Part shown: in pieces, positions 24,601 to 33,586 of the stretch
Numbering within the stretch: the first letter of the stretch is position 1
How the letters are laid out: each line of letters opens with the position of its first letter
NCBI RefSeq assembly: GCF_036192275.1
Contig: NZ_CP108088.1
Coordinates: 1,488,001 to 1,552,000 of the forward strand
Direction: 5' to 3'
Source: Streptomyces sp. NBC_00250
Lineage (GTDB): Bacteria; Actinomycetota; Actinomycetes; Streptomycetales; Streptomycetaceae
Length of the DNA: 64,000 nucleotides
Made by a program: the position numbers and the translations under genes
Notes under the pieces: generated by a model
Seen by the model: the letters and a program-made list of their open reading frames with translations, nothing else
Told to the model about the DNA's origin: nothing
Database searches by the model: none

Positions 24601-26534
24601 AGCGTACGCAGTCCGGCGGTGTGCGCGTCGAGCCGCTCGGCGACGGGTCCCGTCGCGGCGACGGCGGTCAGGGCCCCCGCCTCGGCCTCGATCCGCTCCA
24701 CGTCGGCGTGGTGGCCGGTGAAGGCCTCGTCGCCGTGGAGGAAGTCGACGACGCGCCGGGCGGCCGCGGTGATGTCCTCCTCGATGTCCCGGGCGAGGGC
24801 GTCGATGCCGTCGGTGTCCGCGTACCGCATCTCCTTGAGGGTGATCAGCCGCCCCTGGGCGCGGCGGAGTTCGGTGATCCGCGCGATCCATTCCTCGGCG
24901 GTGGTGGGAGCCTCCCCGCGGACGAGCCGGGCGAGCCTGCCGATCCGCTGCCCCGCCTCCACCAGGGCCTCGGCCGCCTGCCGGGTGAGGGCCGTCACCG
25001 TCTCGAATTCGCCGAGGACCTGCTCGGCGGTGGCGCGCACCTCGTCGAGCGGGGTGCGGAGGTCCCCGGCCTCGGGGGCTCCCAGCCAGTGGTGGGCGTC
25101 GGCCGCGCGGGCGCACGCGGTGACGAGCGCCTCGTACACCTCGCCGGTCGGTGTGGGTTCGGTGGCCTGCCGGGCGATGGACAGGCAGTCGGAGATGCCC
25201 CGGACGAGATCCGCGTTGCCGATGCGTCCCAGTGGTCCGTCCGTCGTGCCGGTCGCATGGGTGTCGGCGACGTACGGGGTGCGCCAGATCTGCACCGGAT
25301 GGAGCCGGCCGGGCTCCCCGTCGCCGGCCCGCAGCACGGTCATCGTGCCGTCGTCGAAGAGGGCGTAGCCGCTGCCGGTGACGGGATTCGCGATCTCCTT
25401 GCGGATGAGGTTGTACGGAAGGAGGAGGCAGCGGCCCTCGTTCTGGTCGTGGAAGACGTAGAGGAGGTCCTCGCCGTCGGGCGAACGGACCACCCGCTCG
25501 AAGGCCGGCCCGTCGGCCCCCGTAGCGGAGGGGTGCGCGGCGTCGAAGGACTTCGCAGTGTCGAGGGACGTCAGGGTGTCGAAGGTCTTCACGGTGCCCG
25601 AGGAGAGGCAGTAGCCGCCGGGGAACACGATCCCCTCGTCCCCGGGGAGCCGCAGGCAGGCCCGTCCGATGCCGTCCAGCCTGACGACGGTCCCGGTCAG
25701 GGTGTTGAGGACGAGGTGGCGGTCGGTCTCCTCCTTGTACGGGCGGACGCGGGCCAGGAGCAGACGGCCCACGGTGGCGTACGCGACATCGGCGTCGGCC
25801 AGCGACTGCAGGGGCTCGTCGACCGGCTCCGCGTGGACGCCCTCCCCCGTCCCGGTGTCGTTCTCCGTCTTGACCGTCAGCGTCCCGCCCGCCGTGGACA
25901 GGAAGGCGCGGCCGCCGAGCGAGATGTGCGGGTACCGGCCCGGCACGTGGTCGTCCCGGGTCGTCCCCACCCAGTCGACGTCGTACGAGGGGGGCAGGAC
26001 GTGATCGCGCTCCCCTCGCGCGTCCAGGAACGCCGTCTCTCCGGCCGGACCGACCGACCACCGCAGGACGCGGAGGTCTTCGGCCTGCTCCCCGACCCGG
26101 AAGACGGCCAGCAGCCGGCCCTCCACCCGGCGGAGCCGGACCAGGCGGGCGCCCCTGAAGTAGCGGTGCAGCGCCGAGAACTCCCGTACGAAGGCGGGGT
26201 CGTCGAGCAGTCCGGGCACGGCGTCGGCGGCCAGCGCGTTCAGGTCGCGGTCGTACAGCGTGAAGACGTCACCGACCGGCCTCTCGGCGCTGTGCTCGGC
26301 GGCCGTGAGACTGCCGAGGAGCAGAATGCCGTCGCCGACGGCGACGACGTCCCGCGCGACCGCGTTCCGTTCGGTGCGCAGTCGGCCGGTGCCGGCGAGG
26401 TCGAGCTCACCGGAGCCGTACTCGGCGGTGCGGGCCCGGTTCAGTTCCCCGGCGCGCCGGGCGAGTTCGGTGCCCTGCGTGGCCAGCCGGTCACGCAGCA
26501 CGGCGTACGTGTCCTGGTCGATTCCGGCGCTCAT
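21633..26534 (-). CDS. giant AAA+ ATPase of the DUF3686 ('DNA repair ATPase') type
   Basis: 1633 residues, cytoplasmic. The N-terminal 450 residues form a beta-rich (propeller-like) DUF3686-type region (LRTERNAVARDVVAVGDGIL, VFTLYDRDLNALAADAVPG). About 470-1150 is mostly helical with coiled-coil stretches rich in Arg/Glu/Ala. The AAA+ domain lies near residue 1255 onward: Walker A SPPGYGKT followed by TLIEYVADRLGLLLVTIDGP, Walker B-like LLYVDDIQH (Asp-Asp instead of Asp-Glu) near 1325, and a C-terminal helical region. The family name is historical; its role is not established. It is the second gene of a pair behind a flotillin (96-base gap), which suggests that the ATPase acts at flotillin-rich membrane. 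Confidence 0.88.
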   Translation of the reverse strand: MSAGIDQDTYAVLRDRLATQGTELARRAGELNRARTAEYGSGELDLAGTGRLRTERNAVARDVVAVGDGILLLGSLTAAEHSAERPVGDVFTLYDRDLNALAADAVPGLLDDPAFVREFSALHRYFRGARLVRLRRVEGRLLAVFRVGEQAEDLRVLRWSVGPAGETAFLDARGERDHVLPPSYDVDWVGTTRDDHVPGRYPHISLGGRAFLSTAGGTLTVKTENDTGTGEGVHAEPVDEPLQSLADADVAYATVGRLLLARVRPYKEETDRHLVLNTLTGTVVRLDGIGRACLRLPGDEGIVFPGGYCLSSGTVKTFDTLTSLDTAKSFDAAHPSATGADGPAFERVVRSPDGEDLLYVFHDQNEGRCLLLPYNLIRKEIANPVTGSGYALFDDGTMTVLRAGDGEPGRLHPVQIWRTPYVADTHATGTTDGPLGRIGNADLVRGISDCLSIARQATEPTPTGEVYEALVTACARAADAHHWLGAPEAGDLRTPLDEVRATAEQVLGEFETVTALTRQAAEALVEAGQRIGRLARLVRGEAPTTAEEWIARITELRRAQGRLITLKEMRYADTDGIDALARDIEEDITAAARRVVDFLHGDEAFTGHHADVERIEAEAGALTAVAATGPVAERLDAHTAGLRTLGEIVAGLDIGDATVRTSIQERIAGVLGAVNRARAVLTARRAELLDGEGRAEFAAESALLGQAVTAALAASDTPELCEEHLGRLLLQVENLESRFPEHDGFLADLAERRTDIQDAFAAREQSLRDARARRAERLAGTAGRVLDAIARRASALDGLDDVHTYFASDAMVVRLRRTADELRELGDQVRAEELEGRLAAARQEAGRALRDRADLFSRGGDTLRLGRHHFAVNRQATELTLVPYGDALAFAITGTDYRAPVPDPDFAATRPYWERALPSESPGVYRSEYLAARLLAEHGADALAGADLPELVREAASAAYDEGYERGVHDHDAALVLDAVLGLREHAGPLRHPAAARAAAQIFWAGLPTSGAREQWTRRAVSLTRARDLFGTTSPLDGLRRELAAAIGDATAAAYLVEELAAGGRGFAVSETARTFLDKFRRAVGSSAYDDDLAAFTDPAARRQLVEGWLGAYASASGEPVDDGVLAEAVTVELTPGLDRYEVDAPTTATVGGLLGTHPRVRGGALRLRLDEFLARTAEFAAEDVPAFRAYQRTRAELVAAERARLRLDEYRPRVMSTFVRNRLVDEVYLPLIGDNLAKQLGAAGDAKRTDSHGLLLLLSPPGYGKTTLIEYVADRLGLLLVTIDGPALGRATTSLDPDEAPDAAARRELEKIAFALAAANNVLLYVDDIQHCSAELLQKFIPLCDATRTLGGHDLRGKRFAVCMAGNPYTESGQRFRVPDMLANRADVWNLGDVLTGKEEAFALSFVENALTSHPVLAPLAGRDPADLELLTRLAADDPTARRDRLAHPYAPAELDRVLAVLRHLLTARETVLAVNAAYLASAARSDSTRTEPPFRLQGSYRNMNKITARIAPAMNEAELAAVIDDHYTAEAQTLTGEAETNLLKLAGLRGTLTDAQADRWSEVIAAHTRTQRLGGVADDPLTRAVAALDLLADRITAVEAAITRAADPRRADRPPAPAQARPEGVRGPGRA

Positions 26535-26630
26535 CCCGTTCCGCTCCCCTGTGAAGGTGGTGAAGGGGGTCCGGTGCCGTGCCCCCCGCGCACGGCACCG
26601 GACCCGTCGTGACCGCTCCCCCCGGGGCGG

Positions 26631-28655
26631 TCAGCTCTTGACGGCGCCGTCGAGGACACCGATGCCGCTGCTGCCGGCACTGCTGCCGGCACCGGCGCCC
26701 GCGTCGAGTACGCCCGACTTCATGACCTTCGCCAGGAGCGCGGAGACGCTGAGGTTCTGAACGTCTGCGCTGGTCAGGGAGCCCAGGACCTTGGTGAGGT
26801 CCTCGGTGAAGGACCCCTCCCCGTTCAGCCAGGGCCCGGCGAGCGCCTGCGCCGTCCGCGAGTGGTCCATGAAGCCGTCGACGGACTTGCCGAGGGCGAT
26901 CGACTGCACGAGCCGGTCGAGGAAGACGGACTCCCCGCCGACGATGTTGATGTCGGCGTGCTCCAGACCGGTGGCCAGGACGGTCGCCTGGGCCTCAGCG
27001 ACCTGCCGCTGGACGTCGAGCCCGGCGAGCCGGATGTCCTTCTCCGCCTCCAGCCGGAGGCGGTACTCCTCGTGGGCCCGGGAAGCCTCGTCGAGCGCGG
27101 CCATCGCCGCCGCCTTCTCGGTCAGACCGGCTGCCTCCGCCTTCAGCTTCTCGCCGATCGCGGTCGCCTCGGCGAGGGCCTTCTCCCGGGTGCCGACGGC
27201 CTCGGCTCGCAGCCGTGCCTCGGTGGCCTCGGCCTCCGCGCGGCCGGCCTTCTCGATGACACCGGCCTCCCTCTCGCGGACCTGCACCGCCGCGAGCCCC
27301 TCGGCCGCCGCTTCCGCCTGCACTCCCTCGGCGAGGCGGATCTTGGCGCGGGCGTCCATGTCGGCGGCCTTGTTGCGGGCCTCGGCCAGGGTGAGTTCCT
27401 CGGCGGCCCGGTGCACGGCGGCCTGCTCGGCCGCCTCCGCCGCCTTGATGTCCTTGACGAGCTTCTCCTGGGCCTCCGCCTCGGCGGCGATGACGATCGC
27501 CTGCCGGGTGCGCTCGGCCTCCTCGACCGTACGGAGCCGCCTGATGGACTCCTCCTGCTCGGCGACCGTGCGGTCCACCGCGATCCGCTCGCGGATCACC
27601 TCGGCGATGTCCCGGCGCTCCGACTCCACCTCCTTCTCGGCGGAGATGCGGGTCAGTTCGGTCTCCCGGTCCCGGGCGATGACCTCGAGGAGACGGTCCT
27701 TCTCGATCCGCTCGTTCTCGACGGCGATGACCCGCTCGCGGTTCTTCTGTGCGACGGCCACCTCTCGGGCCTGGTTCTCCCGCTGGATGCCGAGCTGCTC
27801 CTCGGTCCTGAGGAACGCGCTCTGTGCCCGCAGCCGCTCCTCCTCCACCACCCGGGCGGTCTCGGCCTCCTCCCGGGCCCGTACGGTGTCGATCTCGCGC
27901 TTCTGCTTGATCTCGGCGTCGGCCTGACGCCGCTCCAGCTCCAGGATGGCTTCGCGGGCGTCGACGTTCTGCCGGGTGATCTCCTTCTGCTCGTGCTGGC
28001 GGAACTCGTTCGTGCGGACGTTCTCGACGGCGGTCAGTTCCGTGATCTTGCGGATGCCCTGGGCGTCGAGGATGTTGCCCGGGTCGAGCTGGGCGAGCGG
28101 GGTCTGCTCCAGGTAGTCGATGGCCGCGTCCTCCAGGCTGTAGCCGTTGAGGTCGATGCCGATGATCTCGATGATCCGGTACCGCAGTTCCTCGCGCTTG
28201 GTGTACAGATCGGTGAAGTCCAGCTGCTTGCCGACCGTCTTCAGCGCCTCGGAGAACTTGGCGTTGAACAGCTCCTGCAGCGTGTCCTTGTCGCTCGCCC
28301 GCTCGGTGCCGATGGCCTGGGCGACCTTGATGACGTCGTCGACGGTCTTGTTGACCCGTACGAAGAACGAGATCCGGATGTCCGCGCGGATGTTGTCCCG
28401 GCAGATCAGGCCGTCCCGGCCGGTCCGGGAGATCTCGATGGTCTTCACCGAGATGTCCATGACCTCGGCCTTGTGCAGGACGGGCAGCACGATCTGTCCG
28501 GTGAAGGTCACGTCGACCTTCCGCATCTTGGAGACGATCAGCGCCTTGCCCTGCTCCACCTTCCGGAACAGCCGGCTGACGACGAACAGCAGAGCGACGG
28601 CGATGATCAGGACGACGGCGACGAGCACGCCGAGGCCCGCGGTCAGGAAATCCAT
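26631..28655 (-). CDS. flotillin-like SPFH/band 7 membrane scaffold protein
   Basis: 674 residues from the ATG at 28655 (MDFLTAGLG), chosen because it puts the membrane anchor at the very N-terminus (GVLVAVVLIIAVALLFVV, about 8-30). The SPFH domain spans about 35-220 (KVEQGKALIVSKMRKVDVTF, VKTIEISRTGRDGLICRDNI). A long continuous coiled coil rich in Glu/Ala/Arg follows (about 220-590, repeated EA/RAEA segments), then a flotillin-type C-terminus. Flotillins oligomerise on the inner face of the membrane and organise lipid domains and partner proteins. The first gene of an operon with the DUF3686 ATPase; a PucR regulator gene diverges from it. Confidence 0.92.
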   Translation of the reverse strand: MDFLTAGLGVLVAVVLIIAVALLFVVSRLFRKVEQGKALIVSKMRKVDVTFTGQIVLPVLHKAEVMDISVKTIEISRTGRDGLICRDNIRADIRISFFVRVNKTVDDVIKVAQAIGTERASDKDTLQELFNAKFSEALKTVGKQLDFTDLYTKREELRYRIIEIIGIDLNGYSLEDAAIDYLEQTPLAQLDPGNILDAQGIRKITELTAVENVRTNEFRQHEQKEITRQNVDAREAILELERRQADAEIKQKREIDTVRAREEAETARVVEEERLRAQSAFLRTEEQLGIQRENQAREVAVAQKNRERVIAVENERIEKDRLLEVIARDRETELTRISAEKEVESERRDIAEVIRERIAVDRTVAEQEESIRRLRTVEEAERTRQAIVIAAEAEAQEKLVKDIKAAEAAEQAAVHRAAEELTLAEARNKAADMDARAKIRLAEGVQAEAAAEGLAAVQVREREAGVIEKAGRAEAEATEARLRAEAVGTREKALAEATAIGEKLKAEAAGLTEKAAAMAALDEASRAHEEYRLRLEAEKDIRLAGLDVQRQVAEAQATVLATGLEHADINIVGGESVFLDRLVQSIALGKSVDGFMDHSRTAQALAGPWLNGEGSFTEDLTKVLGSLTSADVQNLSVSALLAKVMKSGVLDAGAGAGSSAGSSGIGVLDGAVKS

Positions 28656-29216
28656 GAGAGAACCCCGTGTCGGTGGAGGAAGTCGAGGGAGCAGGTCGAC
28701 GGTGGGAAGCGGGAGTCGCGGCCTCGGGCGGCACGAAGGACGGCACCAGGGCGGCACGAGGGCAGCACGAGGAGGGGGCGAGGGCAGCGCGAGTAGGCGG
28801 CCGGGAAGCACGGCCCGGAGCGCCGGCCGCGAGCACGAGCGCCTCAGCTCGCCTCGCCTCGCCTCGTAAGGCAAGGAGGGAACCCGGCTGAACTACGTTC
28901 CGATGCGTACGGACGGAGTCGAGCCACGCAGGGACGGACCGGTGGCGGCCCCGGGTTCGTCAGGGAACAGCTTGGCAGGCCCGCCCATGGCTTTCCCCCC
29001 TCCGCTCACGCTTTCCGTGTCCCGGCACCGGGGCACCGCCCACGCCCTGCCGTCCCCCCACCCTGACGCATCGACACCAGTCCGGTCATTGCCGCGACCC
29101 GGCAGCCTTTGACGCCTCCTTGATGCCGGTGAAGGGCATCCGCGAGCGCCATGGCACTCTTGATCCCCGCGCGTCAGGAACGCGTCGAGGGCGTGTCGGG
29201 GGAGGCGGGAGGGGCC
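28656..29216. other. 561-bp divergent intergenic region between flotillin and PucR genes
   Basis: No gene that I can support. The left part holds a degenerate GC-rich repeat (GGCACGAGGG/GGCAGCACGAGG units, about 28725-28800) and a short run of CTCGC units (about 28848-28867, GCTCGCCTCGCCTCGCCTCG). The region must contain the promoters of both the flotillin operon and the regulator. I see no convincing -10/-35 pair by eye. Confidence 0.5.
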
Positions 29217-30278
29217 GTGACGGAGCAGGACACGACGGTGGACCATCTGGAGGGGTTCGCCGAGATCCTGACGGGAGTGTGCGCGACCGGCCGCAGGCTC
29301 ACCCGTGAGGAACGGGCGGCACTGCGGTCCCGCGGGGATCGGGCCGCGAAGGCCGGCATCGGTCTACGGGCCCTCGTCCGGGCCCATCTCTCGGCCGCTC
29401 AGCACGTCGCCTCCGGCCTGTCGCGGGGCGCCGCCGAGCATCTCCTGAGCGCTGTCGAGCAGGCCGTCGACGCCTTCGCCGAAGGCCACGAGCTGGCACA
29501 GCACCTGGCGGTGCGTCAGGAAGAGGCACATCGTCGGGAGTTCATCGACGACCTGCTGCACGGCCGCAGCGGTCTCGGCCTGATAGCCGAACGCGCCGAG
29601 CGCTTCGGGCTGCTCCTCTCGCACGCCCACGCCGTGGCCGTCGCCCAGGGGCGGGAGTCGTACGGCGACGGCTACGAGGTCATCCGTACCGTCGAGGCCT
29701 CGCTCGCCGCCCGCTTCGGCAACCGCCGCATCCTGCTCACCACCAAGGACGGCCGGCTGATCTGCATCGCACCCGCCGACGAGCCCGAGGTGCTGGCCCA
29801 CTTCGCCAAGCAGGCGTACGCCGCGACCGACGGCGGCCAGGTCGCCGTCGGCCGACCCCATCCGGGTCCGGGCGGTGTCGTCCACTCCTACGAGGAAGCC
29901 CTCAACGCCCTCGAACTCGCGGCCCGCATGGACCTGAACGAACCGGTCCTGTACGCCGCCGATCTCCTGGTCTACCCCGTCCTCACCCGCGACCGGCAGG
30001 CCATGGCCGACCTCGTACGCACCGTGCTCGGCCCCCTCCAGGAGGCGCGCGGCGGTGCGGGCCCCCTCCTGGAGACCCTCACCGCCTACTTCGACACCGG
30101 ATGCGTCAGCGCCCAGGCCGCCCGCCAACTGAGCCTGAGCGTCCGTGCCATGACGTACCGCCTCGCCCGCATCCACCGCCTCACCGGGTCGGACCCCACC
30201 GACCCCGTCCAGCGCTACACCCTCCAGACGGCAGTGATCGGCGCGAGACTCCTCGACTGGCCCACGCAGCCACTGTGA
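29217..30278 (+). CDS. PucR-family helix-turn-helix regulator
   Basis: 353 residues from the GTG at 29217 (GGAGG five bases upstream). The N-terminal helical region (about 10-120) resembles the sensor part of RsbR-like/PucR regulators (LRALVRAHLSAAQHVASGL). The middle (about 125-260) is a GGDEF-like CdaR domain (GGQVAVGRPHPGPGGVVHSY, EEALNALELAARM). The C-terminus has the PucR HTH (YFDTGCVSAQAARQLSLS followed by VRAMTYRLARIHRLTG). It diverges from the flotillin/ATPase operon and may control it. Confidence 0.88.
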   Translation: MTEQDTTVDHLEGFAEILTGVCATGRRLTREERAALRSRGDRAAKAGIGLRALVRAHLSAAQHVASGLSRGAAEHLLSAVEQAVDAFAEGHELAQHLAVRQEEAHRREFIDDLLHGRSGLGLIAERAERFGLLLSHAHAVAVAQGRESYGDGYEVIRTVEASLAARFGNRRILLTTKDGRLICIAPADEPEVLAHFAKQAYAATDGGQVAVGRPHPGPGGVVHSYEEALNALELAARMDLNEPVLYAADLLVYPVLTRDRQAMADLVRTVLGPLQEARGGAGPLLETLTAYFDTGCVSAQAARQLSLSVRAMTYRLARIHRLTGSDPTDPVQRYTLQTAVIGARLLDWPTQPL

Positions 30279-30395
30279 CCCCCGGTGAACCGCGGCGGGA
30301 CCGGCTCCGACCGCCGACTCCCAGCGGGCGCGGCGGCGGAATCCCTTTCCGCGCAGCCGACGGCTGACGCGGTGGGGTGTCGTGTGCCGGATCCC

Positions 30396-30422
30396 GGAGA
30401 CAGGCGCCAGGAGACAGGCGCC
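30396..30422. repeat. 14-bp direct repeat, two copies
   Basis: GGAGACAGGCGCC occurs at 30396-30408 and 30410-30422, separated by one base, in the gap between convergent genes. No function can be assigned. Confidence 0.7.
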
Positions 30423-30431
30423 GACGGGTGA

Positions 30432-32741
30432 TCACTCGGTGTGCAGCACCGAGGCGATGGTCGTCCTCGCCGCCGACCGGGCCGGGACCAGGGCGCCGAG
30501 GACTGCGATCGCCACACCCGCCAAGAGCATCGCGGCCAACTGCGGCGCGTGCCACACGTCCTTCATATGGGCCGGGAAGGAGACCACTCCGACGTTGTCC
30601 ACGACGAGGCGGTGCGCCACGACCCCCAGCGGAATGCCGAGCAGCCCACCGGCCGCGCCCAACGCGGCGACGGAGGTCACTGTCATCACCACCACCTGAC
30701 GGGGGGTCATTCCGATCGACTTGAGCATGCCCAGGTCCCGGCGCCGCTCGCGGGTGTTCAGCAGGACGGTGTTGAAGACGCCGAGCGAGGCGACGAGGGT
30801 CAGCAGCACCGTGAACACCGTCGAGAAGGTGACGACGGTGGTCGTGCCGGTGCTCTCCGAGTCCGCCACCGACGCGCGCAGGCCCGGGTCGAGCGCCTCG
30901 ACCGCCTCGGCGTACGCACGCGCGTCGGTGCCGGGCGCGAGCCGTACCGTGTACTCGCCGGCGCGCGTGTGCGGTGCGAGCTGGGCGAGGGTCTGCCAGG
31001 TGGCCTCCAGGGCCCGGGCGTTGCCTTCGATGAGCTGACCCACGACGATCGCGGAGATCCGCCTGCCGCCCAGTTCCAGACCGACCCGGTCACCGACCTT
31101 CAGTCCTCGCTGGGTCAGGAACGACGGTCCGGCCACGATCTCGCCCGCCGCCGTCGGCGCCCGGCCCTTGACGATCGTATGGGTGTACGGGAAATCGTCC
31201 CCGCGGTAGAAATCGGCGAAGACCGGCTGGTTCTGCCCGGTCATGTTCGCCTGGGTCAGTGCGCGGGCCCGTACCCCCGCCGCGCCCGGAAGGGAGCGGA
31301 GCCGTTCGTCGATCTGCCGGTCGCTGAGCCGGGGAATCGTCCGGGCATCGCCCGGCTCCCCCGCCGCCACCTGGATCCTGGCGCCGCCGTCCTCCCGCCC
31401 GACGTTGCCGAACGCCAGCATGGTGCTGGTCAGTCCGGTCGACAGTGTCACGGTGGTGACCCCGAGAACGATGGCGGCCATGGTCAGCAGGGTGCGGCCG
31501 GGGCGGGCGAACGGCTGGCCCAGACCCAGACTGACCGGGCGCGGCAGCCGGGTGGCGCCGAGGATCCGCTGGACGCGCAGCCCGCGCCCGGTGCGCGGCG
31601 CGCTGCCCGCGCTGATCGCCTGAGCCGCGGGGAGCCGGTGGGCGCGCAGCGCGGGGACCAGCGCGGCCAGCAGGACGAGGGCGGGCATGCCCAGGAGACA
31701 GACGACGGAGACCCATGGGTCGATGTCGCCGACGGAGGCTCGGCCCACATCGATGCCGGTGAACGCGACCTTCAGGATCGGAGCGGCCAGCACGTTCCCG
31801 AGCAGGGTGCCCAGGAGGCAGCCCGCGACGGCCGGAACGGAGAGCATGGTCAGGTAGACGGCGACGACCTGGTTCGGTGTGAAGCCCAGGGCCTTGAGCA
31901 CCCCGATGTGCCGGTACCCGGACACGACCGCCCCGCTGACCACGTTTCCGACGATCAGGACGGAGACCAGCAGGCCGAGGACGCCGAAGAGCGTCATGAA
32001 CGGGAGATAGGAGTCGACGAGCGCGGAGAAGGCCTGCTTGAGGGCCAGGTGGGACTGTGCGCCGGTGAGCGACTCCTCGGGCAGTCCCGCGGTGACCCCG
32101 GCCAGCCCGGCGGCCAGCTGGGCGTCCGTGGAGGACTCCGTGAAGCGGTAGAGCATCTGGGCGGAGGACGGATGCAGCGCGGCCATCTGCTCGGGTGACA
32201 CCCAGGCACTCGCCGACTTGCTCATGCTCGCGGCGAACCCGACGACGGTCAGCGTCGGTCCTCCGGGGTTCTCCAGCTTGGTGCCCAGCAACTCCGGGCC
32301 CGGGGAGCCCTCGACGGACCAGTTGACGACGATCTCGCCGGGCGCGGTGGCCCAGTGGCCTTCCAGTAGCTCGACCCGGTCCACAGGTCCGGCCGGATCG
32401 GCTCGGCCCACCACGGTGAGGCTGCCGCCCGCCGTCCAGAGCCAGCGCTCGGGGATGTCGACGACGGCCTGCCCGAAAGGCCCGGCCGCGGCCTCCACCC
32501 CTGGCTGCCGGGCGGTCCGGGCCAGCTGCTCCGGCGAGACCTTCGTGGTGTCGAAGGTCGCCACCGTATGGGCTCCGCGCTGTTCGGCGTACGCCTTGTC
32601 GAAGGGACCCGAGGCGGCGGCCAGGAGCCCCAGCGCCAGCAGGACGGTCGTGGTGGAGCAGAGGACGACGAGTCCGATGACGAAGGTCTGGAGCCGACGG
32701 CGCTTCACGGCCCCGCGTGACGCTCTCCAGACGGCGCTCAT
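30432..32741 (-). CDS. ABC exporter permease with two FtsX domains (MacB-like)
   Basis: 769 residues, eight to ten membrane helices. Two FtsX repeats: the first with helices near 270-375 (FMTLFGVLGLLVSVLIVGNV, YRHIGVLKALGFTPNQVVAV), the second near 640-765 (FTVLLTLVASLGVFNTVLLN, RRDLGMLKSIGMTPRQVVVM). A large outer domain of the MacB periplasmic-core type precedes each set. The IGVLKALG/LGMLKSIGMTP loops are the ATPase-coupling elements of the family. It overlaps its ATPase gene by ATGA and is divergent from a two-component system, the usual arrangement of lipoprotein or antibiotic exporters. Confidence 0.93.
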   Translation of the reverse strand: MSAVWRASRGAVKRRRLQTFVIGLVVLCSTTTVLLALGLLAAASGPFDKAYAEQRGAHTVATFDTTKVSPEQLARTARQPGVEAAAGPFGQAVVDIPERWLWTAGGSLTVVGRADPAGPVDRVELLEGHWATAPGEIVVNWSVEGSPGPELLGTKLENPGGPTLTVVGFAASMSKSASAWVSPEQMAALHPSSAQMLYRFTESSTDAQLAAGLAGVTAGLPEESLTGAQSHLALKQAFSALVDSYLPFMTLFGVLGLLVSVLIVGNVVSGAVVSGYRHIGVLKALGFTPNQVVAVYLTMLSVPAVAGCLLGTLLGNVLAAPILKVAFTGIDVGRASVGDIDPWVSVVCLLGMPALVLLAALVPALRAHRLPAAQAISAGSAPRTGRGLRVQRILGATRLPRPVSLGLGQPFARPGRTLLTMAAIVLGVTTVTLSTGLTSTMLAFGNVGREDGGARIQVAAGEPGDARTIPRLSDRQIDERLRSLPGAAGVRARALTQANMTGQNQPVFADFYRGDDFPYTHTIVKGRAPTAAGEIVAGPSFLTQRGLKVGDRVGLELGGRRISAIVVGQLIEGNARALEATWQTLAQLAPHTRAGEYTVRLAPGTDARAYAEAVEALDPGLRASVADSESTGTTTVVTFSTVFTVLLTLVASLGVFNTVLLNTRERRRDLGMLKSIGMTPRQVVVMTVTSVAALGAAGGLLGIPLGVVAHRLVVDNVGVVSFPAHMKDVWHAPQLAAMLLAGVAIAVLGALVPARSAARTTIASVLHTE

Positions 32742-33448
32742 ACCCTCGCCTCCAGTGCGCTTTCGCCGGCCACCCGGCCGTCGGCGACCCGGATCAGCCG
32801 GCTGGCGCAGCGAGTGGCCAGCTGCGGGTCGTGGGTGACGATCAACAGGGTCTGTCCGATCTGGTTGAGATCGATCAGCAGGTCCATCACCTGCTCCCCC
32901 GAGCGGCTGTCGAGAGCCCCGGTCGGTTCGTCGGCCAGCAGCAGCGCGGGACGGTTCATCAGGGACCGGGCCACGGCGACCCGTTGCCGCTCGCCGCCGC
33001 TGAGCGTCGCCGGATAGTTGTTCCGGCGTTCGGCGACGCCGAGTTCGTCGAGGAGCTCCAAGGCACGGCGGCGCGCCTGCCGGGCCGGGGTGCCGGTCAG
33101 CTGCGCGACCAGCGCCACGTTGTCGAGGACGGGCAGATCGTCGATGAGGTTGAAGAACTGGAAGATCATGCCGACGTTCCGCCGCCGGAACAGCGCCAAT
33201 CCGGTCTCGTTCAGTTGTCCGAGGTCATGACCCTGCACCTCGACCGTGCCCGAGGTCGGCCGGTCCAGGCCGGCCACCATGTTGAGCAGGGTGGACTTGC
33301 CGCAGCCCGAGGGGCCCATCACGGCGACCGCGTCCCCCGCCCTGATCTCCAGCGACAGGCCGTCCAGGGCCTTCGCGTCGCCGTACTCCTTGTGCACGTC
33401 TTCCAGCCGCACCACCACGTGCCGGGCGTTTCCTTGATCAGTTGTCAT
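32738..33448 (-). CDS. ABC exporter ATP-binding subunit (LolD/MacB type)
   Basis: 236 residues. Walker A MGPSGCGKSTLLNM (about 40-53), Q-loop at IFQFFNLIDDLPV, signature LSGGERQRVAVARSL (about 145-159), Walker B LLLADEPTGALD, switch His in LIVTHDPQLATR. It couples ATP hydrolysis to the downstream FtsX permease, whose start overlaps its stop by four bases. First gene of the operon, divergent from the histidine kinase across 138 bases. Confidence 0.95.
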   Translation of the reverse strand: MTTDQGNARHVVVRLEDVHKEYGDAKALDGLSLEIRAGDAVAVMGPSGCGKSTLLNMVAGLDRPTSGTVEVQGHDLGQLNETGLALFRRRNVGMIFQFFNLIDDLPVLDNVALVAQLTGTPARQARRRALELLDELGVAERRNNYPATLSGGERQRVAVARSLMNRPALLLADEPTGALDSRSGEQVMDLLIDLNQIGQTLLIVTHDPQLATRCASRLIRVADGRVAGESALEARV

Positions 33449-33586
33449 GGCTCGAACCTAGGCGGGGTGTCGCGGACGGGGCGTCACCCCCCGCATGTAT
33501 CCGTCCGGGCAGGTCATCCCTGGGATGTACGGAGCTGCATCCGGGGACTGACGAGGAGAGGGCCGTGCGGCTGAGAGGATGATCCG

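Noticed and set aside
20179..26061. A single open frame of about 1960 codons on the minus strand covering the FAD gene and much of the ATPase gene
   Set aside because: Only the part from 21531 down encodes a recognisable protein; the rest is arginine/proline/glycine-rich and lies in another frame of the ATPase gene, which has clear domain structure. High GC makes long shadow frames.
21177..26612. A plus-strand open frame of 1811 codons opposite the ATPase gene
   Set aside because: Antisense shadow produced by the GC-biased codon use; composition is Gly/Val/Glu-rich without domains, while the minus strand has AAA+ motifs and a known family.
26862..28796. Plus-strand 644-codon frame opposite the flotillin gene
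   Set aside because: Leu/Asp/Gly-rich mirror of the flotillin coiled coil; no ribosome site or domain.
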